Shown here: positions 33,983 to 64,000 of the stretch, one piece after another
How positions within the stretch are numbered: the first letter of the stretch is position 1
Layout: each line of letters opens with the position of its first letter
DNA from: Leptodactylus fallax
Taxonomy: Eukaryota; Chordata; Amphibia; Anura; Leptodactylidae
Reading direction: 5' to 3'
Length of the DNA: 64,000 nucleotides
Assembly (NCBI GenBank): GCA_947044405.1
Contig: CAMRHE010000457.1
Location: forward strand, 186,001 to 250,000
The notes under the pieces: model-generated
What the model was told of the DNA's origin: nothing
What the model saw: only the letters and a program-made list of their open reading frames with translations
Database searches by the model: none
Translations under genes and position numbers: made by a program

Positions 33983-35768
33983 TTGGATTTAAATAAAGAG
34001 TTTTTGGATATTACATATCTGGGTGAAGCGCGGTTCCTTCCCACTTGACCTAGCCTTTTGGCTTGGAATTTGGTCCTCCTGTCTACACTCCTGACTCCCT
34101 TGGGTGCCTGCTGGTTTCTGCTGTTGCTGTACACCCAGAGAGGAACCCTCTGTGAAACGGTTCCAATGCACGATATGGTAGTTGTGGCTTAGCGCACAAC
34201 TCCTCAAGGTGAGAGTCCTACCTTAAGACCTATCATTACTTTTAGTGTTAAACAGTATTACACTATGCACTGCTCGGTGCTGTTTTCTTGTTTTATTTAA
34301 GCTGGGATGTGGAACTCGCTGGCTTTAAGTTGTGGCATGGGTGGCTCACTATGGAAACACTCAATGTTCCTTCTTCTACTTTGTATATCTCCCCTGATCA
34401 TCTCCTTTATGGTGGTAATAGAGGCACTGTTAGTAGGTGACATTCCCATCCTCTCTGGAGACTCTTGATCTTGTCTCGTGGACAACATATTATAATGTAG
34501 GTTTTGACCAATGTATGGCTCTTTGGCACAATGCGTTTCTTCCTGAACTTTCAAATTTGGTGATACTGGAAAACTTTTGACAGAATTGGGCTGGTGGTAT
34601 TTGCCAACTTTTGATATGATGGGGCTGATGGTCTGGACAAGTTTCAAAATCCTAATATTGCTAGGGTCTGCGGACAAACTTAGGCCAGATTCACATATGC
34701 GGCAGATGTCCAGTCGGCACAAATTCATCATAATTTGCCAGGTGAAAAAGTGCTGCAAGTTCTATATTTTTGTCCTCCCATTTCAGTAAAAAAAAACAAA
34801 AACAAACATTCAATGGATTCCTAACAGACATCAGTATAGTCAATAGAATCCCACAAGCTCTGTTCAAGTTCGCTATTTTTGCTGTTGGTTTTTCCGTTCT
34901 CCTAGTCCTCAGACAGACCTGAAGAACAAATATTAAAGGGGTTTTCTGGACAAAAAAATCTTTTTTTTTTTTTAAAAAAAGGTCAGTTAGTGCTATTAAT
35001 GGGTTAATAGTGTACCCAAATTTCTTTACCAGTGTTTTGAGTTAATTCTGGGCTTCTCAGGGAGCTCCTGGCATTCTCTGTTTATTTGTATACATTGGTA
35101 GATTCCTGTTTGGTTATCCTTCAACTACAATAATGAATTGCTCTTCACTAAAAGCTGTCTCACACTACATCCCCCTCTCACTCCCTTCCCCTCCCTCTCT
35201 CACTCCCTCACACCCCTCCCTGTTTCCCTAGCTAGCCCGCCCACTACTAGCTCTTCCTAACTAACTCAGCCCACCCCATCATACTTGCCTGTCTTCCTGT
35301 CTGGATCTTCTGGGTACAGGAGATCACTTCCTTCTGTGCGGCTGGCTCCTTCTTCTATTGGCGCCTGTGCTATAGAGCCAGAGTGCCAGCATGCCGACAC
35401 TCCAGCTCTACTGCGCGGGCATGGAACGCCGGCAGACGTCAAGAAGAAAGTGATGTTCCGTGCCCAGAAGATCCGAGCAGGAAGACAGGTAAGTATGATG
35501 GGGTGTGTGTAGGGGAAGGGGATAGTATAGGTGATGTTTCGTTTCTGGAAACGGGGAAACTGAACATCACCGGAAAATCTGAAAATGTGTCTTGGGCGTT
35601 CACGCAATCTGGGTAAATATACATCTTTTGTAAAGTAAGTTGGAAGTTAGGCAGAGGGAGGGTGTTTAGCTTAGTATAAAAGTATAATATTATCCCGGAC
35701 ATCCCCTTTAATGTAGTCTTTGACGGGTCATCAATGGGTTAACAGGCGAAAAATTGAACAACATGGGA

Positions 35769-35850
35769 GGTAGCGTGGCCGAGCGGTCTAAGGCGCTGGA
35801 TTTAGGCTCCAGTCTCTCTGGAGGCGTGGGTTCGAATCCCACCGCTGCCA
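35769..35850 (+). tRNA. tRNA-Leu (TAG), unit D
   Basis: 82 nt, same as in units A-C, anticodon TAG, TTTT downstream. Confidence 0.95.
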
Positions 35851-36159
35851 AACTTTTGCATCTTCCTTCCTCTGTTTCACTGGTGACTTCATTACATGTC
35901 CTGAAAGAAGATCTTGAACTGGTTAATTTTTTCAATGGTTTGTCACTAAGAAAAACCAAAAAGCTTTATCAAACTCTTTGACCACTAACATTTCACCACA
36001 AGTTTCAAAAGTGGCAAAAAACAAGTCTACATGGCAATATTACACTAGTGTTATTGCAATATGTGTATGGTCAGATATAGTCAGTATCAGTGAGAACACA
36101 TTATACCCAGAAACAGGCATAACAGGTTAAAGGGGCCAGAAACAAAGGTAAGAAGTTAT

Positions 36160-36231
36160 AGGTCCCACCGAGATTTGAACTCGGATCGCTGGATTCAGAG
36201 TCCAGAGTGCTAACCATTACACCATGGAACC
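36160..36231 (-). tRNA. tRNA-Gln (CTG), unit D
   Basis: Complete 72-nt cloverleaf, anticodon CTG. The close terminator is missing as in B and C. The 5' flank just outside the gene differs from A-C. Confidence 0.92.
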
Positions 36232-36718
36232 AGGATACAAGGCCTTCTTTTTTGATATCTCTAGTAAGGAGTAGGGAGTGCAATGGATATAGCCACATGC
36301 AAATATTACCTTGCATTTACTTGCAAATTCCTAAAATGTAAGCAACAAAAATCTATTTTCACTATTAGGGATTTGTATTCAGAAGACAGAATCAGAGAGA
36401 CCAGCAGGTGGCGGTATTACTCTATGATTCCAACCCATGATCATAGAAAGACTGGCAGGAGGAGACTGGGGTCAGTATTTTACATTTGGAAGAGGTCTGT
36501 GGTCGGAACGTAGGGGATGTTGCTGGTACTCCTCATGCAGGTTCTTCTGGGCTGCATGCTCTTTTTTAAAGGGGGCAAGATGTAGTTTTTGTTGGTATCA
36601 TTTTCATGTCTGTACAACTTTCTGATCACATTTTATTGCCCCAAGCCCCCACACAGTCCCCTTTCCTGGCTGTCACATGATTTAATGCCACTTGTCCTGT
36701 ACCGAAAGAAAAACTGAC

Positions 36719-36793
36719 TGGCCCGAACGGGGAATCCAACCCGCGACCTTGGCGTTATTAGCACCACATTCTAACCAACTGAGCTAACTGGCC
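36719..36793 (-). pseudogene. tRNA-Ile (AAT) pseudogene, unit D
   Basis: 75 nt: one extra base and substitutions in the T loop/T stem destroy the GTTCGATCC B-box, and the acceptor, D and anticodon stems also carry changes. Anticodon AAT is still readable. Confidence 0.88.
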
Positions 36794-36873
36794 ATGTATT
36801 GGTGCCCAACTCACCAGCTATTTCCTCAAGATCAATTAAGCCTGGAGAACTAGAAGAGAAGCCACAGGAACTA

Positions 36874-36910
36874 CAGTCATGGCCAAAAGTTTTGAGAATG
36901 ACACAAATAT
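36874..36910. repeat. Tc1 left inverted terminal repeat
   Basis: CAGTCATGGCCAAAAGTTTT and the following bases, mirrored at 38,404-38,440 with one mismatch by eye (GACAC against GATAC). Confidence 0.9.
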
Positions 36911-37050
36911 TCTATTTTCACATGATCTGCTGCCCTCTGGTTTTTATGTGTGTTTGTCAGATGTTTTTATCACATACAGAAATAGAATTGCATTCATATT
37001 ATGAGTAACAGAAGCTTATATTGACAGTTAGAATGAGTTAATGCAGCAAG

Positions 37051-38067
37051 TCAATATTTGCAGTGTTGACCCTTCTTCTTCAGGACCTCTGCAATTCTCC
37101 CTGGCATGCTCTCAATCAACTTCTGGACCAAATCCTGACTGATAGCAGTCCATTCTTGCAGAATCAATGCTTTCATTTGGTCTGAATTTGTTGGTTTTTG
37201 TTTGTCCACCCGTCTCTTGATGATTGACCACAAGTTCTCAATGGGATTAAGATCTGGGGAGTTTCCAGGCCATGGACCCAAAATCTCTATGTTTTGTTCC
37301 CTGAGCCATTTAGTTATCACCTTTGCTTTATGGCAAGGTGCTCCATCATGCTGGAAAAGGCATTGTTGAGCGCCAAACTGCTCTTGGACGGTTGGGAGAA
37401 GTTGCTCTTGGAGGACATTCTGGTACCATTCTTTATTCATGGCTGTGTTTTTAGGCAAGACTGTGAGAGAGCCGATTCCCTTGGCTGAGAAGCAACCCCA
37501 CACATGAATGGTTTCAGGATGCTTTACAGTTGGCATGAGACAAGACTGGTGGTAGCGCTCACCTCTTCTTCTCCGAATAAGCTGTTTTCCAGATGTTCCA
37601 AACAATCGAAAAGGGGATTCATCAGAGAAAATGACTTTACCCCAGTCCTCAGCAGTCCACTCCCTGTACCTTTTGCAGAATATCAGTCTGTCCCTGATGT
37701 TTTTTCTGGAGAGAAGTGGCTTCTTTGCTGCCCTCCTTGAGACCAGGCCTTGCTCCAAGAGTCTCCGCCTCACAGTGCGTGCAGATGCACTCACACCTGC
37801 CTGCTGCCATTCCTCAGCAAGCTCTGCACTGCTGGTAGCCCGATCCCGCAGCTGAAACACTTTTAAGAGACGGTCCTGCCGCTTGCTGGTCTTTCTTGGG
37901 CGCCCTGGAGCCTTTTTGGCACCAATGGAACCTCTCTCCTTGAAGTTCTTGATGATGCGATAGATTGTTGACTGAGGTGCAATCTTTCTAGCTGCAATAC
38001 TCTTCCCAGTTAGGCCATTTTTGTGCAGTGCAATGATGACTGCACGTGTTTCTTTAGAGATAACCAT
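37051..38067 (-). CDS. Tc1/mariner transposase
   Basis: 338 codons from ATG 38,067 (ACCATGG). An upstream in-frame ATG at 38,100 would add eleven residues, but the chosen start gives the usual Tc1 length of about 340 and the usual MVISKE-type N-terminus. A paired-like helix-turn-helix domain comes first (GKSIAARKIAPQSTIYRIIK), then the APGRPRK AT-hook-like linker and a second HTH. The catalytic DDE core has FSDES, QHDGAPCH and NPIENLW. Between second Asp and Glu I count 35 residues, one more than in classic DD34E Tc1, as in the DD35E group. No stop or frameshift, so possibly active or recently so. Confidence 0.93.
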   Translation of the reverse strand: MVISKETRAVIIALHKNGLTGKSIAARKIAPQSTIYRIIKNFKERGSIGAKKAPGRPRKTSKRQDRLLKVFQLRDRATSSAELAEEWQQAGVSASARTVRRRLLEQGLVSRRAAKKPLLSRKNIRDRLIFCKRYREWTAEDWGKVIFSDESPFRLFGTSGKQLIRRRRGERYHQSCLMPTVKHPETIHVWGCFSAKGIGSLTVLPKNTAMNKEWYQNVLQEQLLPTVQEQFGAQQCLFQHDGAPCHKAKVITKWLREQNIEILGPWPGNSPDLNPIENLWSIIKRRVDKQKPTNSDQMKALILQEWTAISQDLVQKLIESMPGRIAEVLKKKGQHCKY

Positions 38068-38403
38068 GGTTAACAGAAGAGAAACAATGATGGCAAGCAC
38101 CAGCCTCCTTTTAAAGTGTCCAGTGGTGTCATTCTTACTTAATCATGACAGATTGATCTCCAGCCCTGTCCTCATCAACACCCACACCTGTGTTAATGAA
38201 GCAATCACTGAAACGATGTTAGGTGGTCCTTTTAAGGCAGGGCTGCAATGATGTTGAAATGTGTTTTGGGGGATAAAGTTCATTTTCTAGGCAAATATTG
38301 ACTTTGCAAGTAATTGCTGTTAAGCTGATCACTCTTTATAACATTCTGGAGTATATGCAAATTGCCATTAGAAAAACTGAAGCAGTAGACTTTGTAAAAA
38401 TTA

Positions 38404-38440
38404 ATATTTGTATCATTCTCAAAACTTTTGGCCATGACTG
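38404..38440. repeat. Tc1 right inverted terminal repeat
   Basis: Reverse complement of the left end, finishing CCATGACTG before TA. Confidence 0.9.
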
Positions 38441-38595
38441 TACAATCTCTGGCAGCTCCATATGACGGAACTATATTGACATTGGTTTAATTAGAGTTTA
38501 CCATTTTTACTAAATAAAACGCCATTTTCAATAAACAATATATTATATATCGTCCCAGAATGAGACTCGAACCTGTTCCTACATGAAGAAAAAGA

Positions 38596-38667
38596 TGACC
38601 CCGACGTGATTTGAACACGCACCCTTCTGATCTGGAGTCAGACGCGCTACCGTTGCGCCACGAGGTC
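38596..38667 (-). tRNA. tRNA-Trp (CCA), unit D
   Basis: 72-nt cloverleaf, anticodon CCA, one change at the end of the variable loop. TTTTT downstream. Confidence 0.9.
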
Positions 38668-40389
38668 AGCTGATAAGCTAATCTTTTTCTTTTGTGAAAT
38701 GCTATTACGTAAAAAATTGATTCATAACTTTTGAAGAAAAATAAAAATTTCTAATTTGTGTAGTGAAAACCATTCCACCATGGAACCCATCTGGTAAGTC
38801 GAAAGTTCTCTAGAGATCTGTAGTAGAGAGAGAGGTTATAGTTATATCACAGCCAGGTGAGGACAATTTTTCAGGTAAATTTTTCTAACCCATAGGGATT
38901 CTCCTACTGGTTACAGTAGCACTTGGTCGCTGGCCTCAGGTTCAGCTCTCTAAGACATCCTCAGGCCAGAAGTAGGCTTCAAGAACAGGGAATCTTATTT
39001 CAGAACCTTAGGGTGATGGCCTCAACATCAGCTACCCTTCAGGTCTACATCCAGATCTATATTAAACAGGGCCCCTCCTTATATGGAGGACACTTTTTAT
39101 AAAGCTTCAAGTCTCCCCTGAGGAGAGAAGAATACAGGCCCAGCAGGGGGCGTCTCCAGGATATGGTGAGTCAGACATAGCAAAAAGGTGAATCCTAGAA
39201 GTGCCTCCTCCCGTCTCCACAGGTGGTCATCACCATTCAGCTAAGGTGTAGCTGGTCAAACCAAGCTGATTGGTTCATTTCCTGGTGTGGCAGACACAAC
39301 TAGATACACAATAAGACCAAATTCACATGAAATCCAGTACAACATATTAAGAATATTAGACCAAAGCTAATTTAGCATAAATCTTAGAAAACGCACCAAC
39401 ACATTGACAAACGCCAGATTTGTAGAACAGGGTTTTGCCATAAACTCTGCTGACAATCTTAACCAAGGGTGTTGTGGGCTGGAACCAAACCCTGGTCAGA
39501 ACCAACCCCTAGAACTGGGTCACTCCTTCCCTTCTCACATCTGGGTCTTCACTGGCTGTACTATAGCAGACCTCCCAACAGTCCCGGATTCCAGGTCCTG
39601 TTCCGCTGTCCCATCGCGAGGTATGTCTTGATTTCAACTCATCTGAGTCTGGGGGACATTAAACATTAATGTTTAAACTGATACACCAGGAGAGGGACTT
39701 TATTATATGGGGGCAATTGGAGGGGAACAGTATAATGTGGGGGCATATAATGTTAGGGTGACTGTTAGGCACATTATACTGTGTGGGGGTACAAAGAGAA
39801 ATGGGTGGAGTCAACATATAAGTGGGTGGAGATAAATTTGCCTTTATGTCCTTTGAAAGTTGTGAGGTGTGGTATAGTCTATCAGTCCTCATAGTGCGGG
39901 TAACTAGATGGAACATGGTAGAGGATGTGGAGTGACCCAGGGACTGGTTCTAATCTTGTGACTCAAATTACACACCCTGGACAGCCCCTTTAAACAAAAA
40001 ACTGCTCTTATCCACATTGCTATAACTATATTAACTGAGAATTCCCTAACAGAGTCTGTGGAAATGGCTTTTCTAAACTAGACAAGAATTTTACTATCAC
40101 AGAAATAATTGTAGACTTTATATTTCATATTATATTGTGTATTATAGTGTGTATTATATGAGTTTCATCTGTTATGTTACATAGTAAAACTATATTGTGA
40201 ACATAACAAAGACAGATGAAATGACAAGAAACTGACATGGATCTTCAAAGAATCTTGGAATAACAAAATGCAATATAGGTAGAGAAGTTATTTACAACAG
40301 GTCTGGAAACTTGTGGTGCGTGACGGAGGGATCAGTAATTCTTGCTGTTATCTGTTTGCTATCAGGTGGTGATTTGTGACCCTCACAGC
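38668..40389. other. Non-genic spacer of unit D
   Basis: No gene is seen. It matches copy 0 spacer 632-2,250. At about 40,230 the sequence jumps from the flank of the missing tRNA-Gly straight into the Penelope-like 3' flank, deleting Gly and the hammerhead-like motif. Confidence 0.6.
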
Positions 40390-41103
40390 TCATACATAGT
40401 GTGACATGAAACTGGCATGAATATTAAGTGCAAATTGCAGAGTTTGAAATTCTTGCATTAACTTATATTCCCATTCCTTTCTCTCCCTCTGCGTCTTAAA
40501 ATGTCCCATTAAAACCACAACCCGCAAATCTTCAATAGAGTGGTTTTCTCCGGAGAAATGTGCGGCCACTGGGAGATCTGTTCTGCTGTTATTAATGGTG
40601 GATCTGTGTGAGTTCATGCGCTGACTAAGTCTCTGCCCTGTTTCCCCCACATAGAGGCCTGTGGTGGGACATTGCACACACATTATGAGATACACCACAT
40701 TGGAAGACCTGCAGGAAAATGTCCCCCTAATTCTGAGCACTTGTTGTGACTGTGGGATAGGTACACTGTCAGCGGTGTGGATGTGCTTGCAGGTCATGCA
40801 CCTGTTTTGCAGGCTCAGTGAGTCGCCATTTTCAGTTGGGGCCTTCAGGGAACTACAGACAATAATGCGCCTCAGGTTTGGTGGTTGTCAAAAGGAAGGG
40901 AGAGGGGGGACTGGAAATATGTCTTTGAGTCTGTTGTCCCTATGTAGCACAGGTTGGAGCTCCTTGGCAATCCTTCGTAGGATCTCCAGCTGGGGGTTGT
41001 AGGTGACAACTAGGGGCACTCGGGCATCTTTCTGGGTCTCTCTATATGTGAGCAGACTGTCTCTGTTAATGGCTGCCGCTTTGTTTAATTGGTTGTCCGT
41101 CAC
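40390..41103 (-). pseudogene. Penelope-like element C-terminus, GIY-YIG (unit D, one stop)
   Basis: Same frame and length as in units A-C but interrupted by TGA at 40,888-40,890, where the other units have CGA (a CpG-type change). Downstream, the Cys/His linker and GIY-YIG motifs are readable. Confidence 0.85.
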
Positions 41104-41936
41104 TTTTGATGTTTTTCAATAAAAACCTTTGAATCTAAAAGGGTATGGGTTCATAGAGCACACACAAAGTGGCCGCTGTTAATATAAATTATGTATGGGG
41201 GGCACTAATGGCGAATTATACTGTCCATGAGGGGGGATACTAAGAGGCCCCCTACTATAGAATACGCCTTAATGCCCCCATCCACAGTATAATGCTCCTT
41301 AGTGCCCCCTGAACGGTAAAATGCCACATTAGTGTACCCCGAATAATATAATTCCATGTTAGTGCCCACTGCATAGTATAATGCCACGTTAGTCACCATC
41401 CATACAGTATAATGCTATGTTAGTCACCCCCACCATCCTAATTTTTCTTGTCTAAACCTGGGGAGCATCATATAGTCAGATGCATCTTTTTGTCCGAAAA
41501 ATACCATAAATACTGAATGTGTTAAACTGCTATTCAATTCGGACCTTTAATTGGTGACAGACCCCGTTCAATGGACCTTTAATAAAAGTAGTTGAGTGCC
41601 CCTACTCTATTGGCCCCGGCAGCCCATCATGCCTCGTGCACCATCATGCTAAAAACTGATAACAATTTATGATGCCTCAGTCAGACGTGACCAAGGTAAC
41701 TTTCACCAGCAGTGCTGCCATGTTGAGGGAATCTGGAGAGTGGCGATCCGTTACTATGACAGTAGAGCAGTGGTCAGGCTGGACTGTACTTTATTATAGA
41801 TCACCATATTGCAGTGAGTTTAGTTCAACCAAGCAGTGGGCAGTTTGGGAAATAAAGCCCTCACATGGATCTTGTTTTCCTGACCATGTACGGTTGTCTG
41901 AACTGGACCTTTCTGTATAAAGATAAAAACACAGAA

Positions 41937-42010
41937 TGGCCCGTACGGGGATCGAACCCGCGACCTTGGCGTTATTAGCACCACGCTCTAACCAACTGAG
42001 CTAACCGGCC
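41937..42010 (-). tRNA. tRNA-Ile (AAT), outside the array
   Basis: Complete canonical 74-nt cloverleaf, anticodon AAT, same as units B and C over the gene. Its flanks are not those of the array unit. TTTTT-type run in the flank (AAAAAC, genomic). Confidence 0.95.
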
Positions 42011-42567
42011 ATCTGAGGAATGTTTTTGATAAATGAGAAAGAAGCACTTTTCTATAATATTACAATATTATTATTTTTTAAAGTTGTTTGATTATGTCCT
42101 GCTCAGGTATCTAAGACAGTTACTACGCGCAAACCCTCCTTATAAATAGTACAAGTGAATGTGACCTAAAGGTCTATGGAGAGATGAGGGTGAAGAAGAA
42201 GAAGGAGGAGAAGGAGGAGGAGGAGGAGGAAGAGGTTGCTGGAAAAAGAGACAAGTGATAAGGAACTGAGTGAAGGGAGGGAGAGGAAGGCAATCTGATA
42301 AATGGAGAAAGAAGCATTTTTCTTTAATAAAATATATTACATAGTTTCTTACATTCACATTTATGAAAAGTTGGTTTAATATTGGACGTATGCTTTCATT
42401 TTATGTACCAAATGTCCAGGGGTCTCTGTGCTGGTCACTACACACAAATCTTCCATCTTTCCTAATTACTAAATCTTCTCATTTGTCCCTTCTGTATTGA
42501 CATGTGTTGTAAGCTCTGGTTGTTGTGGGTTTCTCTTTTAAAGACAAAGAATGCTCTATAGGCTCAA
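42011..42567. other. Spacer with GGA-rich simple repeat
   Basis: No gene is seen. A purine-rich AAG/AGG run lies at about 42,190-42,235. Much of this stretch is duplicated, without the run, at about 45,440-45,719 upstream of the second tRNA-Leu(AAG). Confidence 0.6.
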
Positions 42568-42650
42568 GGTAGCGTGGCCGAGCGGTCTAAGGCGCTGGAT
42601 TAAGGCTCCAGTCTCTGCGGGGGGCGTGGGGTCGAATCCCACCGCTGCCA
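42568..42650 (+). tRNA. tRNA-Leu (AAG), probably degraded
   Basis: 83 nt, anticodon AAG. Against the copy at 45,720 it has an extra G in the variable arm and T54 changed to G in the T loop (GGGTCGAAT for GTTCGAAT), damaging the B-box. TTTTTT follows. Confidence 0.8.
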
Positions 42651-43756
42651 ACTGTATTTTTTCACTTCATACGTGATGTCGGGATAATCTCTGGATAATG
42701 GAGAAAACTCTAATCTCATAATAAAAAATACCCACATAATGTACCATAATATTATGTACCATATTACAGAACTAATATTATCTCTTTATTTACATATACA
42801 ACAATCCAATGATGAACTTCATACAAACTTCCAGATACATCCGTAAATCCTCTAAATCTTAAAATACAATAATTTTGAGGCCTTATGTACACAATAGAAT
42901 CCTGGTTACGTACAAGTTACACAATAAACCATCCATAGAAATCTATGGGCCTCTATCGTAAATCCATACGCCCTAGATTTTAAGCGGAAGCAAACCAGAG
43001 CTTTCTCAATTTTTCTACACATTACGTTCTGATGTATTATGGAGGTGTTCGTCTCTAGAAACCTTTTAATGTCTCGGATTAGGACAACTCCTTTAATATA
43101 TTGCCTGTGTGCAAAGTGCCAAAATGCATGAGAAACGGATAATAGAGCTACCTTACATGGCTGAATTTGTGGTTGAGGTCTCCATACTTATTTCTTCGAC
43201 AAAGAAAGGGAATGATTTCCAGCCAAGGGAAGTAAGTAAACCATTAATGATGGATAGTATGACAGAAGTTTACCACATTTTGGTCCAATTACTATACCTT
43301 CTAAGCAATGGCAATGTACTTTTTCAGAAGTCTCACACAAATCATAAAAAGTCCTTCAATATCATGAAAGTTATATTGAGTCCGGTGACTACAAGTACAG
43401 AATGCCGGGTGAGAGATAACCTTACAACGGAATATGGCTTAGATTATCTTCAACTGGGAACATTCTCAATGTTCTACTGGATGGCATCCATGTGGTGAGA
43501 CCGATATCATCTTTCAGGTTGAGGACACAATCGGCAGACTGTAGATGACCTCAGAATGCGATATATTTGCTATCCGTCAGTACTATCTGCATCACGTGTC
43601 CAACAAAGTCATATTTGGATTCATGATTTGTATGTGATCAAGTCAAAGCCTCGCAGAGGATGTCAAGTTTCCACAGAAAAAGATGAATACTGCATTATGT
43701 CCATATGATTCACCAAAGGCTTCTACTGGTAGACTCGTGGACTTAAGACAAGTCAA
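42651..43756 (-). other. Probable 3' untranslated region of the cyclase gene
   Basis: Follows the cyclase stop codon on the minus strand. AATAAA on the minus strand at 42,785-42,790 (about 970 bp after the stop) could end the mRNA. A 129-codon plus-strand frame (43,109-43,498) resembles nothing known to me and lies antisense to this region. Confidence 0.4.
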
Positions 43757-63948
<20,192 letters not shown>

Positions 63949-64000
63949 CTGGAAATAAAACGGGGACTTGTCAACCCACAAGACATTTACGTACAATGCA

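Larger units (their letters stand above)
29123..35101. repeat. tRNA-array unit C (5.98 kb)
   Basis: Tandem unit nearly identical to B. Gene content is Leu+, Gln-, Ile-, Trp-, Gly pseudogene-, Penelope-like end (-). Confidence 0.94.
36874..38440 (-). mobile_element. Tc1/mariner transposon, DD35E-type, complete
   Basis: 1,567 bp, bounded by inverted repeats of about 37 bp starting CAGTCATGGCCAAAAGTTTT and flanked by TA (36,872-36,873 and 38,441-38,442). Units A-C show the unoccupied site GGAACTACAATCTC, which proves insertion into TA. The transposase is on the minus strand and open. Confidence 0.96.
35102..41710. repeat. tRNA-array unit D (right, composite)
   Basis: From 35,102 to 36,231 it is close to units A-C. 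From the 5' end of tRNA-Gln (36,231) on it is more diverged, keeps the ~760-bp segment lost from A-C (about 39,095-39,905), lacks tRNA-Gly, carries a Tc1 insertion, and homology stops near 41,710. This suggests an old unit whose left part was replaced by unequal exchange. Confidence 0.8.

Noticed and set aside
43109..43498. 129-codon plus frame
   Set aside because: No recognisable domain, antisense to the probable 3' untranslated region of the cyclase, and no splice or promoter signal.

Overview
The window looks like a piece of a frog (anuran) genome. The evidence is split, GT-AG introns in a vertebrate membrane guanylate cyclase gene, nuclear-type tRNA genes, Penelope-like, Tc1/mariner, LINE and MITE-type repeats of the kinds common in amphibians, and an endogenous retrovirus resembling piscine/amphibian epsilon-type viruses. 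Species cannot be named from the sequence alone.

Layout. (1) About 1-41,710 is a tandem array of tRNA-gene units. One complete unit is about 5.97 kb and carries, in + strand order, tRNA-Leu(TAG)+, tRNA-Gln(CTG)-, tRNA-Ile(AAT)-, tRNA-Trp(CCA)-, tRNA-Gly(GCC)-, the 3' part of a Penelope-like element with a GIY-YIG endonuclease domain (-), and a segment with a hammerhead-ribozyme-like relic (+). Units A (17,173-23,154), B (23,155-29,122) and C (29,123-35,101) are nearly identical. Unit D (35,102-about 41,710) and the left copies (1-404 and 405-4,825) are more diverged and keep sequence that A-C have lost. (2) A nearly full-length endogenous retrovirus (4,826-17,168) sits in the left part of the array. 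It has TG...CA LTRs, a GTAGC target duplication, a tRNA-Arg-like primer site, and gag, pro-pol and env with a few lesions. (3) A Tc1-like DNA transposon (36,874-38,440) with an apparently intact transposase sits in unit D. Its TA target site is seen empty in the sister units. (4) From about 42.0 kb on there are single tRNA genes (Ile, Leu-AAG x2, Gln x2). (5) The minus strand from 63,948 to 43,757 carries fifteen exons of a retinal/sensory-type receptor guanylate cyclase (GUCY2D-like), from the transmembrane segment to the stop codon. The extracellular exons lie beyond 64,000. Its introns contain tRNA genes, Tc1 relics, TTAA-flanked MITE-like elements, a 32-bp minisatellite and a 2-kb array of a 49-bp minisatellite, next to a homopolymer-rich stretch that looks like bad assembly.

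The tRNA genes are a Pol III translation resource being amplified and eroded by unequal exchange. Some copies in the new units are already broken (Trp in B, Gly in B and C, Ile in D). The cyclase is an ordinary single-copy Pol II gene. The mobile elements share no pathway with either, but they date the array: the retrovirus and Tc1 element entered after the ancestral unit had been duplicated. I saw no clearly new biological system. The points most worth checking are the tRNA macrosatellite, the hammerhead relics and the retrovirus with its UGA-CGG gag/pol junction.
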